Positions 1-6,142 of a stretch of 11,698 nt of DNA are shown in pieces. Position 1 is the stretch's first letter. Each line of letters opens with the position of its first letter. The notes under the pieces were generated by a model, which did no database searches, was not told the origin of the DNA, and saw only the letters and a program-made list of their open reading frames with translations. The stretch spans positions 1 to 11,698 of the forward strand of contig JACMIM010000050.1 of assembly GCA_014381165.1 (NCBI GenBank), read 5' to 3'. This DNA comes from Roseiflexaceae bacterium (lineage in GTDB: Bacteria; Chloroflexota; Chloroflexia; Chloroflexales; Roseiflexaceae). A program made the translations under genes and the position numbers.

Positions 1-147
1 AGCGCCACGAGTGTTGTCATCTGATGCTGCCTTCTATGTCCAAGCAGTGGCTTCTAGTGCTTACGCGCGATGCTTTGGAAAGGTTTCATGTCGCCAGCTG
101 CGCGCAAAGAACCAATCTTGAATGCTGAATACTGATCAGCTCCTGGT

Positions 148-176
148 TTGACGGTTTGGCCAAGCTCCGCTACAGT
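148..176 (+). promoter_or_regulatory. Candidate sigma70-type promoter of the DAHP synthase gene
   Basis: A -35 box TTGACG (148-153) is followed after exactly 17 bases by a -10 box TACAGT (171-176), matching the consensus at 5 and 4 of 6 positions. Transcription would start near 183, giving a leader of about 37 bases before the ATG at 220. The -35 box overlaps an in-frame TTG at 148 that could otherwise be taken as the start codon. The geometry matches the other candidate promoters in this window. Read by eye only. Confidence 0.5.
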
Positions 177-207
177 ATGGCGATTCCAGCCCATATACCC
201 GAAAATC

Positions 208-212
208 GAAGG
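208..212 (+). promoter_or_regulatory. Ribosome binding site that fixes the DAHP synthase start
   Basis: GAAGG lies 7 bases before the ATG at 220. Together with the promoter at 148-176 it favours ATG 220 over the upstream in-frame TTG at 148. Confidence 0.65.
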
Positions 213-219
213 TATCGTG

Positions 220-1311
220 ATGTCGACTAATACGCCTGATCCTGGTTTGCCTGCCCGCCCCGCCACCCGCGATCTGCGCATCGCCGGCTACCGCCCGCTG
301 CTCCCGCCGACCATCCTGATGGAGGAGTTGCCGCTGCCACTGGCTGGCGCACAGCTGGTCAACCAGCACCGCGATGAGATCGTTGCAATTCTTGATGGGC
401 ACGACGACCGCCTGATCGTGGTGGTCGGCCCATGCTCCATTCACGATACCGCCGCCGCCCGCGAGTATGCCCAGGGTCTGAGCCTGATCGCCCGCGAGGT
501 TGAGCGCGATCTGCGCCTGGTTATGCGAACCTACTTCGAAAAGCCGCGCACCACGGTTGGCTGGCGTGGCCTGATCAATGATCCGCATCTCGATGGCAGC
601 TTTGCGGTGAACGATGGCCTGCGTCTGGCCCGCCGCTTGCTGCTCGACGTGATCGACCTTGGCCTGCCGGTCGGCTGCGAGTTCCTCGACCCGATCTCGC
701 CGCAGTTCTTTGCCGATCTGGTGGCCTGGGCCGCGATTGGCGCGCGCACCACCGAAAGCCAGGTGCATCGCAACTTAGCTTCGGGCCTGTCCATGCCGGT
801 GGGCTTCAAGAATGGCACTGGCGGCAGTGTTCAGCTGGCAATCGACGCCATCCGCGCGGCGGGCGCATCGCACAGCTTCCTCAGCGTCACCGAGCAGGGC
901 TTGGCTGCGATCGTCACGACCCGCAGCAACCCCGATTGCCATGTGGTGCTGCGTGGCGGCCGCACTGCGCCGAACTACGATGCCGAGAACGTTCAGCGCA
1001 CGTTGGCTGGCCTGCGCGCCGCCGATCTGCCAGCCCGCGTGCTGATCGACGCCAGCCACGACAACAGCCGCAAAGATCACCACCGCCAGGTTGTGGTGGC
1101 CGGCGAGATCGCCGAGCAGGTGGCGGCCGGCGAGCAGGGTATCGTCGGCGTGATGCTGGAAAGCTTTCTGGTCGAGGGTCGGCAGGACTTGCGCGATAAA
1201 GGCAGCCTGGTCTACGGCCAAAGTATCACCGATAGTTGCATGGACTGGGACACGACTCTCGCCGTGCTACGCAACCTGGCGAATGCCGTGCAAACTCGCC
1301 GCGCCGCCTGA
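220..1311 (+). CDS. aroG: 3-deoxy-7-phosphoheptulonate (DAHP) synthase, class I AroG/AroF/AroH type
   Basis: This cytosolic enzyme condenses phosphoenolpyruvate with erythrose 4-phosphate, the first step of the shikimate pathway. The 363-residue product is close to the 350 of E. coli AroG and is co-linear with it. The metal ligands are present: Cys72 in GPCSIHD, His280 in DASHDNS, Glu314 and Asp338. The phosphoenolpyruvate contacts are also in place: Arg103 and Lys108 in the RTYFEKPRTTVGW block, Arg176 in GARTTES, Lys197 in GFKNGT and Arg245 in LRGG. Pro161, Ser191 and Ser222 correspond to the Pro150, Ser180 and Ser211 that line the phenylalanine site of E. coli AroG. This hints at phenylalanine feedback control, but the effector cannot be settled by reading. 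The frame is open back to TTG 148, but that codon overlaps a -35 box, and ATG 220 has a good ribosome binding site. The gene stands alone and converges on the sugar-transport cluster. Confidence 0.95.
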   Translation: MSTNTPDPGLPARPATRDLRIAGYRPLLPPTILMEELPLPLAGAQLVNQHRDEIVAILDGHDDRLIVVVGPCSIHDTAAAREYAQGLSLIAREVERDLRLVMRTYFEKPRTTVGWRGLINDPHLDGSFAVNDGLRLARRLLLDVIDLGLPVGCEFLDPISPQFFADLVAWAAIGARTTESQVHRNLASGLSMPVGFKNGTGGSVQLAIDAIRAAGASHSFLSVTEQGLAAIVTTRSNPDCHVVLRGGRTAPNYDAENVQRTLAGLRAADLPARVLIDASHDNSRKDHHRQVVVAGEIAEQVAAGEQGIVGVMLESFLVEGRQDLRDKGSLVYGQSITDSCMDWDTTLAVLRNLANAVQTRRAA

Positions 1312-1412
1312 TGACGCCATCGGCGATGTCTTCTTGTGAGTCGCATCGTGAGCACGAACCGATTGGAAACTTTCGCCGAGCGTTTTGCGTCCTCTGACGA
1401 CCGCTGGAGGCC

Positions 1413-1536
1413 GGGCGAACACGAGGTTCGCCCCTACGCGGCGCTACGCGGCGCATCCATCGCTGGAGCTGTAGGGGCGAACCTCGTGTTCGCCCGCAGC
1501 GTGCTGTAAGTGTAGGAGCGAACCTCGTGTTCGCCC
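1413..1536. repeat. Three-copy REP-like palindromic repeat between convergent genes
   Basis: Three 25-base units lie in the gap between two convergent genes. Copy A is 1413-1437. Copy B (1471-1495) is its exact reverse complement. Copy C (1512-1536) has B's orientation with one mismatch. Each unit is itself a palindrome, GGGCGAAC, a 5-base spacer, then GTTCGCCC, so it can form an 8-bp hairpin (one mismatched pair in copy C). A and B together can form a perfect 25-bp stem with a 33-base loop. The position between two 3' ends fits repetitive extragenic palindromes, which can stabilise or end transcripts from both sides. No U-tract follows, so this is not a standard intrinsic terminator. The remainder of 1312-1562 holds no supportable gene. 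A short CCCCTAG tandem repeat at about 1553-1566 runs into the stop codon of the next gene. Confidence 0.85.
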
Positions 1537-1562
1537 ACTAGGATTCTCCCAGCCCCTAGCCC

Positions 1563-2417
1563 CTAGCCCTTCAGGCCAGTCAGCGAAATCCCCTCGATAA
1601 ACAGCCGTTGCGCCGCGATAAAGACCGCGATAACTGGCAGCATGGTCACCAGCGAGGCGGCCATCAGGTAGGCCCAGTTTGTGGTGTAGCTGCTGCGGAA
1701 GAACTGTAGCCCCAGTGTGATTGTGTAGCTCTGCGGATTTTGCAGGTAGATCAGTGGTGGCAGGAAGTCGTTCCAGGTTGCCTGGAACGTAAAGATCGCT
1801 ACGGTTGCCAGTGCGGGCAGCGAGAGCGGCAGAATCACATGCCAGATGATCCGTGCTGTGCCGGCACCATCGATGCGCGCCGCGTCCTCTAATTCGGGCG
1901 GGACGCCCAGAAAAAACTGGCGTAGCAGGAAAATATAGAATGGGCTGCCGAAAAAGGCTGGCACGGCCAGCGGCAGAATCGTATTGACCCAGCCAAGCGT
2001 GCGAAAGAGCACATACAGCGGCACCATCGTCACTGGATAGGGCAGCATCATGGTTGCCAGCACCACCAGAAACAGCGTATCGCGTCCGGGCGCACGCAGC
2101 CGCGCGAAGGCATAGGCGACCACCGTGCATGACAGCAGATGGCCAACGATCACGATGGCGCTGATCAGCAGCGTGTTGAGCGCATAGCGGCCAAATGGTA
2201 GAAATGTCAGCGCCTCGCGGTAGTTCTCCCAACGCGGCGGGCGGGGCAGCAGTTGCGGCGGCACGGCGAATATCTGATAGTTCGGTTTAAGCGACGACGA
2301 GAGCATCCACAGTAGCGGGATGAGAAACAGCGCGGCGACAGCTACCAGCGCTGCCAAGCTTGCAGCGCGCCCAACCTGGCCAGCAGGGCTGCGTGGCACC
2401 TGAGGTATGCGGGTCAA
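1563..2417 (-). CDS. Carbohydrate ABC transporter inner-membrane permease, MalG type (CUT1 family)
   Basis: This is one of two membrane subunits of a sugar importer. The 284-residue length is normal for MalG-like proteins. About six hydrophobic segments can be seen, starting near residues 21-40, 78-103, 114-138, 147-166, 199-215 and 248-270. The ATPase-docking EAA loop is at about residues 175-200: ELEDAARIDGAG, then ILPLSLPA with Pro197. The C-terminus RLFIEGISLTGLKG is the usual MalG-type tail. The start is TTG (2417-2415), which overlaps the TGA of the upstream permease by four bases, with AAGGAG 7 bases before it, so the two genes are probably translationally coupled. The sugar cannot be read from the permease. 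No ATP-binding subunit gene is in this window. Confidence 0.93.
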   Translation of the reverse strand: MTRIPQVPRSPAGQVGRAASLAALVAVAALFLIPLLWMLSSSLKPNYQIFAVPPQLLPRPPRWENYREALTFLPFGRYALNTLLISAIVIVGHLLSCTVVAYAFARLRAPGRDTLFLVVLATMMLPYPVTMVPLYVLFRTLGWVNTILPLAVPAFFGSPFYIFLLRQFFLGVPPELEDAARIDGAGTARIIWHVILPLSLPALATVAIFTFQATWNDFLPPLIYLQNPQSYTITLGLQFFRSSYTTNWAYLMAASLVTMLPVIAVFIAAQRLFIEGISLTGLKG

Positions 2418-3295
2418 ATGCGCGCTCCTTCGTAGTACACCCAGCGATCCGCCGAGCGCACCACCAACAGTGTCAGTGCGAGAATTACTATAAACAGTAC
2501 CCAGGCCAGCGCTGCGGCATAGCCCATGCTGAAACGCTCGAATGCTTGGCGGTACAGATACAGCACAAAGAACAGCGTAGAATCAAGCGGGCCGCCGTTA
2601 GTGGCGATAAACGCGCTCGTAAAGACCTGGAACGTGGCGATCACGCTCAACAGCAGGTTGAAGAAGATCGTCGGCGTGAGCAGCGGGATGGTCACATGGC
2701 GAAAGGCTTGCCAAGCGTTTGCGCCATCGATCGTGGCAGCCTCGTGGAGCTGTCGTGGGAGGTTCTTCAGCCCAGCCAAATAGATGACCGCTGCACGACC
2801 AAGCCCCCAGATACTCATGATCCAGAGCGCGTACAGCGCCGTGCGCGGGTCGGCCAGCCAGCGTGGCCCGGTAATACCAAGCAGCGCCAGCCCAGCGTTC
2901 AGCAGCCCAGCCTCTGGGTGGAAAATCCACGTCCAGACCACCACAAACGCCACACCGGATAGCACCGATGGCAGGTAGAAGATCGTGCGGAACAGGGCGA
3001 TGCCTGGCACGCGCTGGTTCATCAAGAGTGCTAGCCCCAGCCCACCGACGAGTTCGGTCGGCACATACAGCAGCGTGTAGAATGCCGTCACCCGCAGCGC
3101 CTGCCAGAACAGCGGGTCTTCGGCCAGCCGCTGGTAGTTGCGCAGCCCAACAAAGCGCGCTGGGCTGAGCAGATCCCAGCGCGTGAAGCTAATGCCGAGC
3201 GAGGCAGTCATCGGCCCCAGCACGAATAGCAGCAACCCGACCAGCCAGGGCGAGATGCACAGATAGAACGTGAGTGTTTCGCGTCGCGATCGCAT
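2414..3295 (-). CDS. Carbohydrate ABC transporter inner-membrane permease, MalF/UgpA type (CUT1 family)
   Basis: This is the partner membrane subunit of the sugar importer. The 293-residue protein is the short MalF/UgpA form, without the large periplasmic loop of enterobacterial MalF. Six hydrophobic segments are visible near residues 9-31, 69-93, 103-125, 152-172, 206-230 and 258-280. The EAA loop, which contacts the ATPase, is at residues 185-206: EAATIDGANAWQAF, then TIPLL. ATG at 3295-3293 is the natural start, but no convincing ribosome binding site precedes it. The gene lies 91 bases after the binding-protein gene, and that gap holds a perfect 18-bp hairpin. It overlaps the next permease by four bases. 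Binding protein, MalF, MalG is the usual CUT1 order. The transported sugar is unknown. Confidence 0.93.
   Translation of the reverse strand: MRSRRETLTFYLCISPWLVGLLLFVLGPMTASLGISFTRWDLLSPARFVGLRNYQRLAEDPLFWQALRVTAFYTLLYVPTELVGGLGLALLMNQRVPGIALFRTIFYLPSVLSGVAFVVVWTWIFHPEAGLLNAGLALLGITGPRWLADPRTALYALWIMSIWGLGRAAVIYLAGLKNLPRQLHEAATIDGANAWQAFRHVTIPLLTPTIFFNLLLSVIATFQVFTSAFIATNGGPLDSTLFFVLYLYRQAFERFSMGYAAALAWVLFIVILALTLLVVRSADRWVYYEGARI
2425..2430 (-). promoter_or_regulatory. Strong ribosome binding site supporting a TTG start
   Basis: On the minus strand AAGGAG lies 7 bases before TTG (2417-2415). It sits inside the last codons of the upstream permease gene, and no ATG is available near it. This supports the unusual start and the four-base TTGA stop/start overlap. 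Confidence 0.75.
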
Positions 3296-3321
3296 GGTAG
3301 GTATGGGGGCACGGCAACAAA

Positions 3322-3364
3322 GCGACAGCGTGCTGGGCGGCTAACTCGCCCAGCACGCTGTCGC
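3322..3364 (-). terminator. Perfect 18-bp hairpin between binding-protein and permease genes (attenuator or mRNA stabiliser)
   Basis: Arms 3322-3339 and 3347-3364 are exact reverse complements separated by a 7-base loop. In the minus-strand transcript the hairpin begins 22 bases after the binding-protein stop codon and precedes the permease start. Only a weak T-rich stretch (TTTGTTG) follows it, so full termination is doubtful. Partial termination or 3'-end protection would give more binding protein than permease, as known for the malE-malF intergenic repeats of E. coli. The role is inferred; the structure is directly visible. Confidence 0.7.
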
Positions 3365-3386
3365 GCGGTCGCCCCATCCCCCCTGA

Positions 3387-4748
3387 TTATTCTTGGTCTT
3401 CGAGCGCCTTCTGCGCGTCGGTTGCAGCCGTCTGTAGTGCTGCAGCAATGTCGGTCTCGGGATCGAGGATGGCCTGTTCAAGGACTTTGCGCAGCGCCGG
3501 GTCGGCGGTCGCACCCCAGGATGGTGTCGAAACATAGGCGCGTGGGGCCAGGTAGTTCAGCTCGCCGATCCAAACTCCCTCGATCGGGTCATTGCTTTGG
3601 CCTGAAGTGTCGGCTACCGATTTGACGGTCGGCAGCGCCCAGTCCTTCCAGACCTGTGCGCCCTGCTCGCCGACATAGTAGCGCAGAAAGCGCCAGGCCT
3701 CCTCCTTGTGCGGGCTGAGCGCCGAGATACCGAAACCGCCCCAGAACAGCACATTGGCCCGCTTGGCTCCGACCGGCGGGCCAACGACGCCCAGGTCGAT
3801 ATTGGGGTTTTCCTTGATGCCGGACTGCGGCCAGCGGCCAAAGATGCGCATCGCCGCAGTCCCGCTGTCGAACTCGCTGTTGCCGCCACCGAATGCGTTC
3901 ATGTCGGCGGGCAGCGGGGCAACCTTATACGTATTGTACAGATCGGCGTAGAACTGCACCGCCTTGGTGGTCTCCGGCGAATTCATGAAGCCCTCGAATT
4001 GTGTGCCATCCTCGCTAACCAACCGCCCGCCGGCTGCGGCAACCCAGTACTCGAACCCACTCGTCCACGGGCCAGGCAGCTGCACGCCCCAAACATCGGG
4101 CTTGCCGTCGCCGGTTGTGTCCTTGGTGAGCGCCTGTGTCGTGGCCAGGAAGTCATCCCACGTCCAGCCATCGTTCGGGTATGGCACATCGTATTGATCA
4201 AATAGCTTCTTATTGTAGTAGATTGCCAGCGGCGAGAAGTCCTTTGGCAGCAGGTACTGCTTGCCCTGCCACTTGCCCGGCTCGAACACGCCTGGCAGGT
4301 AGATATTCGAATCGAGCGGGTAGGTTGCGCTGGTGATAAACGGCTCTAGTTCAGCGAACGCGCCCTTCTGAACGAACTGCGGCACCGCGTCGTCGCCAAT
4401 CTGAAGGATGTCCGGTGGGTTGCCGCCGGCGATTTGGGTCAGAATACGCGCATAGTAATCGCCACTACCGACTGGTTCGAGCTGCACCTGGATGTCAGGG
4501 TTATCCTTCTCGAATTGCTCGATAATCGCCAGGTGTGGTGTCAGACCTTCGCCGCTGTCGCCAGTGCCAACCCGTAGTACTGTCTTGGTGCCCTCAGGCG
4601 CAGGCGCGGCTGTTGGCGCGATGGCCGCCGCTGTCGGTTCAACCGCAACTGGGGCCGTGGGTGTACTGCCGCAGGCGGCGAACAGCACAGCGATGCTAGC
4701 GCAGATCGCAGCGTTGGTGGCGCGGGTGAATCTGTGTCCTTTAATCAT
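3387..4748 (-). CDS. Sugar ABC transporter substrate-binding lipoprotein (extracellular family 1)
   Basis: This protein captures sugar outside the membrane and hands it to the two permeases downstream. The N-terminus is a lipoprotein signal peptide: basic residues at 3-9, a hydrophobic stretch at 13-24 and a lipobox FAAC with Cys26 as the lipidated residue. A Pro/Ala/Thr-rich linker follows (about 28-54), then a two-lobed binding domain to residue 453. Typical family features include FEKDNPDIQVQLEP (79-92), IAGGNPPDILQIG (106-118), aromatic residues such as WTWDDF (195-200), and an Asp-rich DTTGDGKPDVWG loop (210-221) that resembles a calcium loop common in these proteins. The length of 453 is normal. 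GGAAGG ends three bases before the ATG, a short but usable spacing. A candidate promoter and operator lie about 140 bases upstream. Ligand specificity cannot be read with confidence. Confidence 0.93.
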   Translation of the reverse strand: MIKGHRFTRATNAAICASIAVLFAACGSTPTAPVAVEPTAAAIAPTAAPAPEGTKTVLRVGTGDSGEGLTPHLAIIEQFEKDNPDIQVQLEPVGSGDYYARILTQIAGGNPPDILQIGDDAVPQFVQKGAFAELEPFITSATYPLDSNIYLPGVFEPGKWQGKQYLLPKDFSPLAIYYNKKLFDQYDVPYPNDGWTWDDFLATTQALTKDTTGDGKPDVWGVQLPGPWTSGFEYWVAAAGGRLVSEDGTQFEGFMNSPETTKAVQFYADLYNTYKVAPLPADMNAFGGGNSEFDSGTAAMRIFGRWPQSGIKENPNIDLGVVGPPVGAKRANVLFWGGFGISALSPHKEEAWRFLRYYVGEQGAQVWKDWALPTVKSVADTSGQSNDPIEGVWIGELNYLAPRAYVSTPSWGATADPALRKVLEQAILDPETDIAAALQTAATDAQKALEDQE

Positions 4749-4883
4749 CTACCTTCCGATCTAGTTCAGGAAGCACGATTTTGTCCCACCGAGAAGTGTG
4801 GATGAGGATGGAATGCACAACCCTGCTGTGAGGATTAGCAGTTGCCAAGTTCCTTAGGTAGTAGTTTCTACAAGTGAGACGTT

Positions 4884-4894
4884 GGTACGGTACC
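4884..4894. promoter_or_regulatory. Palindromic candidate operator GGTACGGTACC
   Basis: GGTAC, one central base, GTACC is a perfect 11-base palindrome. It overlaps the candidate -10 box of the transporter promoter, a good place for a repressor. No regulator gene is in the window, so the binding protein is unknown. Confidence 0.3.
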
Positions 4895-4915
4895 TGTTTT
4901 CTGGGAGAAAGTCAA
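4887..4915 (-). promoter_or_regulatory. Candidate promoter of the sugar-transport operon
   Basis: On the minus strand TTGACT (4915-4910) is followed after 17 bases by TACCGT (4892-4887). The -35 matches consensus at 5 of 6 positions, the -10 only at 3 of 6. Transcription would start near 4880, leaving a leader of about 130 bases before the lipoprotein gene. The palindrome at 4884-4894 covers the -10 box and the hairpin at 4905-4956 includes the -35 box. Confidence 0.35.
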
Positions 4916-4956
4916 GCGTCAGGGCACAACGAAATACCCCCTGGCGCTTGATTCTC
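4905..4956. repeat. Imperfect 18-bp inverted repeat
   Basis: The left arm 4905-4924 pairs with the right arm 4939-4956 through 18 pairs, including one G-T pair, with a 2-base bulge (4910-4911) and a 14-base loop. It contains the candidate -35 box of the transporter promoter, so it could be a regulatory site or simply a repeat. The function is not known. Confidence 0.6.
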
Positions 4957-5065
4957 TGCGTCGGGGTGCAGCGGCCGCCGGCCTGGGGAAACTATTATTT
5001 CTTCATTTCTGGGCAGCTTTGCCACCCAAACCTGAAATCATAAAGTGGGCAGAGTTATCGATCCC

Positions 5066-5108
5066 CTCACCCCTTGCCCCTCTCCCACCGGGAGAGGGCT
5101 GGGGTGAG
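5066..5108. repeat. CTCACCCC / GGGGTGAG hairpin, dispersed-repeat type
   Basis: CTCACCCC (5066-5073) pairs with GGGGTGAG (5101-5108), and CCCTCTCCC (5078-5086) pairs with GGGAGAGGG (5090-5098), leaving a 3-base loop. This layout is familiar as a dispersed intergenic palindrome in many bacterial genomes. It lies well downstream of the signalling operon. Confidence 0.7.
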
Positions 5109-5150
5109 AGTGCAGGAGCGGATCAATATCTTTGCTTTTTACTATCATGA

Positions 5151-5272
5151 CTTTCGCTTGCTACCAAAATCTAGTCTTTTCTTAGCAGTTTTTTTGCGCC
5201 CCAGCGCAAAAAACTGCTAAGAAAAAACAATTCCTTGCCCGCCGCAGGCGAAAAAGACACTTTAAGCGAAAG
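5151..5272. repeat. A+T-rich nested inverted repeat, possible small non-autonomous element
   Basis: The outer arms CTTTCGCTT (5151-5159) and AAGCGAAAG (5264-5272) are exact 9-base inverted repeats. They enclose the long hairpin at 5177-5225 and a small CGCC/GGCG hairpin near 5242-5250. The segment is much richer in A+T than its surroundings and has no coding capacity. Size and nesting resemble a miniature inverted-repeat element, but no target-site duplication is evident. Confidence 0.4.
5177..5225. repeat. Long near-perfect hairpin, 22 bp, 4-base loop
   Basis: Arms 5177-5199 and 5204-5225 pair along 22 positions with a single extra T in the left arm and a CCCA loop. The stem includes TTAGCAG, a T-run and GCGC. 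Read from the signalling operon it is the first strong stem after the last gene, about 85 bases past its stop, so it may mark the transcript end. It lacks the run of U after the stem that an intrinsic terminator needs. Confidence 0.75.
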
Positions 5273-5310
5273 ACCTGACTATATATGATGTTTTGTTGGG
5301 GGAGAGACTG

Positions 5311-5556
5311 CTACGTGCGGAAGAAGTCGACCACCGAGCTGCGCTCCTCGGCGCTGGGCATCATTTCCAGAAAGGTGATGCGGTGCCAGGGGTAGATCAC
5401 GCTTTGTACGCCAGCGGTTAGGTACGCCACGTCCTTGCCATCGCGCTTGCGCAAATTCGAGACGCGTAGGAACTGATCGGTCGGCTGCGGCTCATAGTCG
5501 ATCTCGGCCAGCACTGGATCCTCGCCAACAATATGCAGCACCACTGTTTTCGCCAT
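5311..5556 (-). CDS. Small uncharacterised protein, last gene of the signalling operon
   Basis: I do not recognise a named family for this 81-residue protein. It is soluble, with no signal peptide or membrane segment and no cysteine. The pattern suggests a mostly beta fold: VVLHIVG (5-11), a middle segment QFLRVSNLRKRDGKDVAYL (28-46), and VIYPWHRITFLEM (53-65), then a short charged helix and an FF pair near the end (78-79). Coding is supported by AAGGAT 8 bases before the ATG, a 47-base gap from the FHA gene, and the same strand and spacing style as the four genes before it. Its place in the operon suggests a partner, substrate or output of the kinase set, which is inference only. Confidence 0.8.
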   Translation of the reverse strand: MAKTVVLHIVGEDPVLAEIDYEPQPTDQFLRVSNLRKRDGKDVAYLTAGVQSVIYPWHRITFLEMMPSAEERSSVVDFFRT

Positions 5557-5603
5557 GAGGTCTATCCTTCGATCTTCTTATGAGCGGCTTCGTCGCCAAC
5601 AAC

Positions 5604-6116
5604 TTACGGACTCAGTTCGACGCGCAGTGTCAGCATGCCACAGCGCAACGTATCGCCATTACGCAGCGGTGCGCGCTGCTGGGGCTTAATACGTTGTTCG
5701 TTGACAAAGGTACCATTTGGGCTGCCCAAATCTTCGACAAACAGGTCGCCCTCGTCCCAGCTGATAATCGCGTGCCGGCGCGAGACACCAGCGTTGAAGC
5801 CGCCGTCATCGCTCAGGTCGACATCTGGCGTAATCCCGCGCCCGCTGTCGCGCCGCCCAATCAGCAGTTCCTCCTGTAGTTTCAGGCGCATCTGGCGTCC
5901 GCTGGGCAACACATACAGTGCTAGCCGCGCCTCGCTGGGCGCAACGGGCGGCGCGGCATCGGCCATAGCGACCGGTTCCGTGGCCTCGGGCCGCAGCCCC
6001 TTTTTGAACAGCGTGGTCGACTGGCGTCTGACCGGCGCGGCCAAGCTTGCCCCGCAGACAGTGCAGAACACAGTTCCATCGATCTGGCCTGATTGGCAAT
6101 TTGGACAGCGCAGCAT
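5604..6116 (-). CDS. FHA-domain protein with N-terminal zinc ribbon
   Basis: FHA domains bind phosphothreonine peptides, so this 170-residue cytosolic protein is the likely reader of the kinase two genes upstream of its VWA neighbour. Residues 1-24 form a zinc ribbon with CPNC (Cys4, Cys7) and CTVC (Cys18, Cys21). A linker of about 40 residues includes a basic STTLFKKG patch, a possible phosphorylation segment. The FHA domain spans about 66-168 and keeps its phosphate-binding signature: Gly87-Arg88, Ser112-Arg-Arg-His115 and Asn134-Gly-Thr136. There is no membrane segment. GAAGG lies 6 bases before the ATG. The gene starts 26 bases after the VWA gene. Zinc-ribbon/FHA fusions occur in bacterial kinase clusters, where they act as scaffolds. 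The partner here is unknown. Confidence 0.93.
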   Translation of the reverse strand: MLRCPNCQSGQIDGTVFCTVCGASLAAPVRRQSTTLFKKGLRPEATEPVAMADAAPPVAPSEARLALYVLPSGRQMRLKLQEELLIGRRDSGRGITPDVDLSDDGGFNAGVSRRHAIISWDEGDLFVEDLGSPNGTFVNEQRIKPQQRAPLRNGDTLRCGMLTLRVELSP

Positions 6117-6142
6117 AGTCGCCCTTCGGACTCAGGCAAAGT

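Larger units (their letters stand above)
4749..5310. other. 562-base non-coding region rich in inverted repeats
   Basis: No credible protein or RNA gene is seen here. Reading upward it holds the leader of the binding-protein gene, a candidate promoter (4887-4915) with an overlapping palindrome (4884-4894), an 18-bp imperfect hairpin (4905-4956), a dispersed-type CTCACCCC hairpin (5066-5108), and an A+T-rich nested inverted repeat (5151-5272). It separates the 3' end of the signalling operon from the 5' end of the transporter operon. Confidence 0.75.

Noticed and set aside
148..219. In-frame upstream extension of the DAHP synthase from TTG 148
   Set aside because: The TTG lies in the -35 box, the extra 24 residues have no counterpart in the family, and ATG 220 has a good ribosome binding site.
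136..768. Open frame of 210 codons on the minus strand opposite the DAHP synthase gene
   Set aside because: It is antisense to a clear gene with all catalytic residues. The translation is low-complexity with no motif, and long shadow frames are expected at this GC content.
1413..1536. CRISPR array
   Set aside because: The copies are in mixed orientation with unequal spacers (33 and 16 bases) and each is a palindrome, so they are REP-like repeats.
3708..4205. Open frame of 165 codons on the plus strand opposite the binding-protein gene
   Set aside because: It is a shadow of the lipoprotein gene, with an Arg/Pro/Ala-rich product and no motif.
5177..5225. Classic intrinsic terminator
   Set aside because: The hairpin is strong, but neither strand has a U-tract after the stem; the A/T runs are inside the stem.
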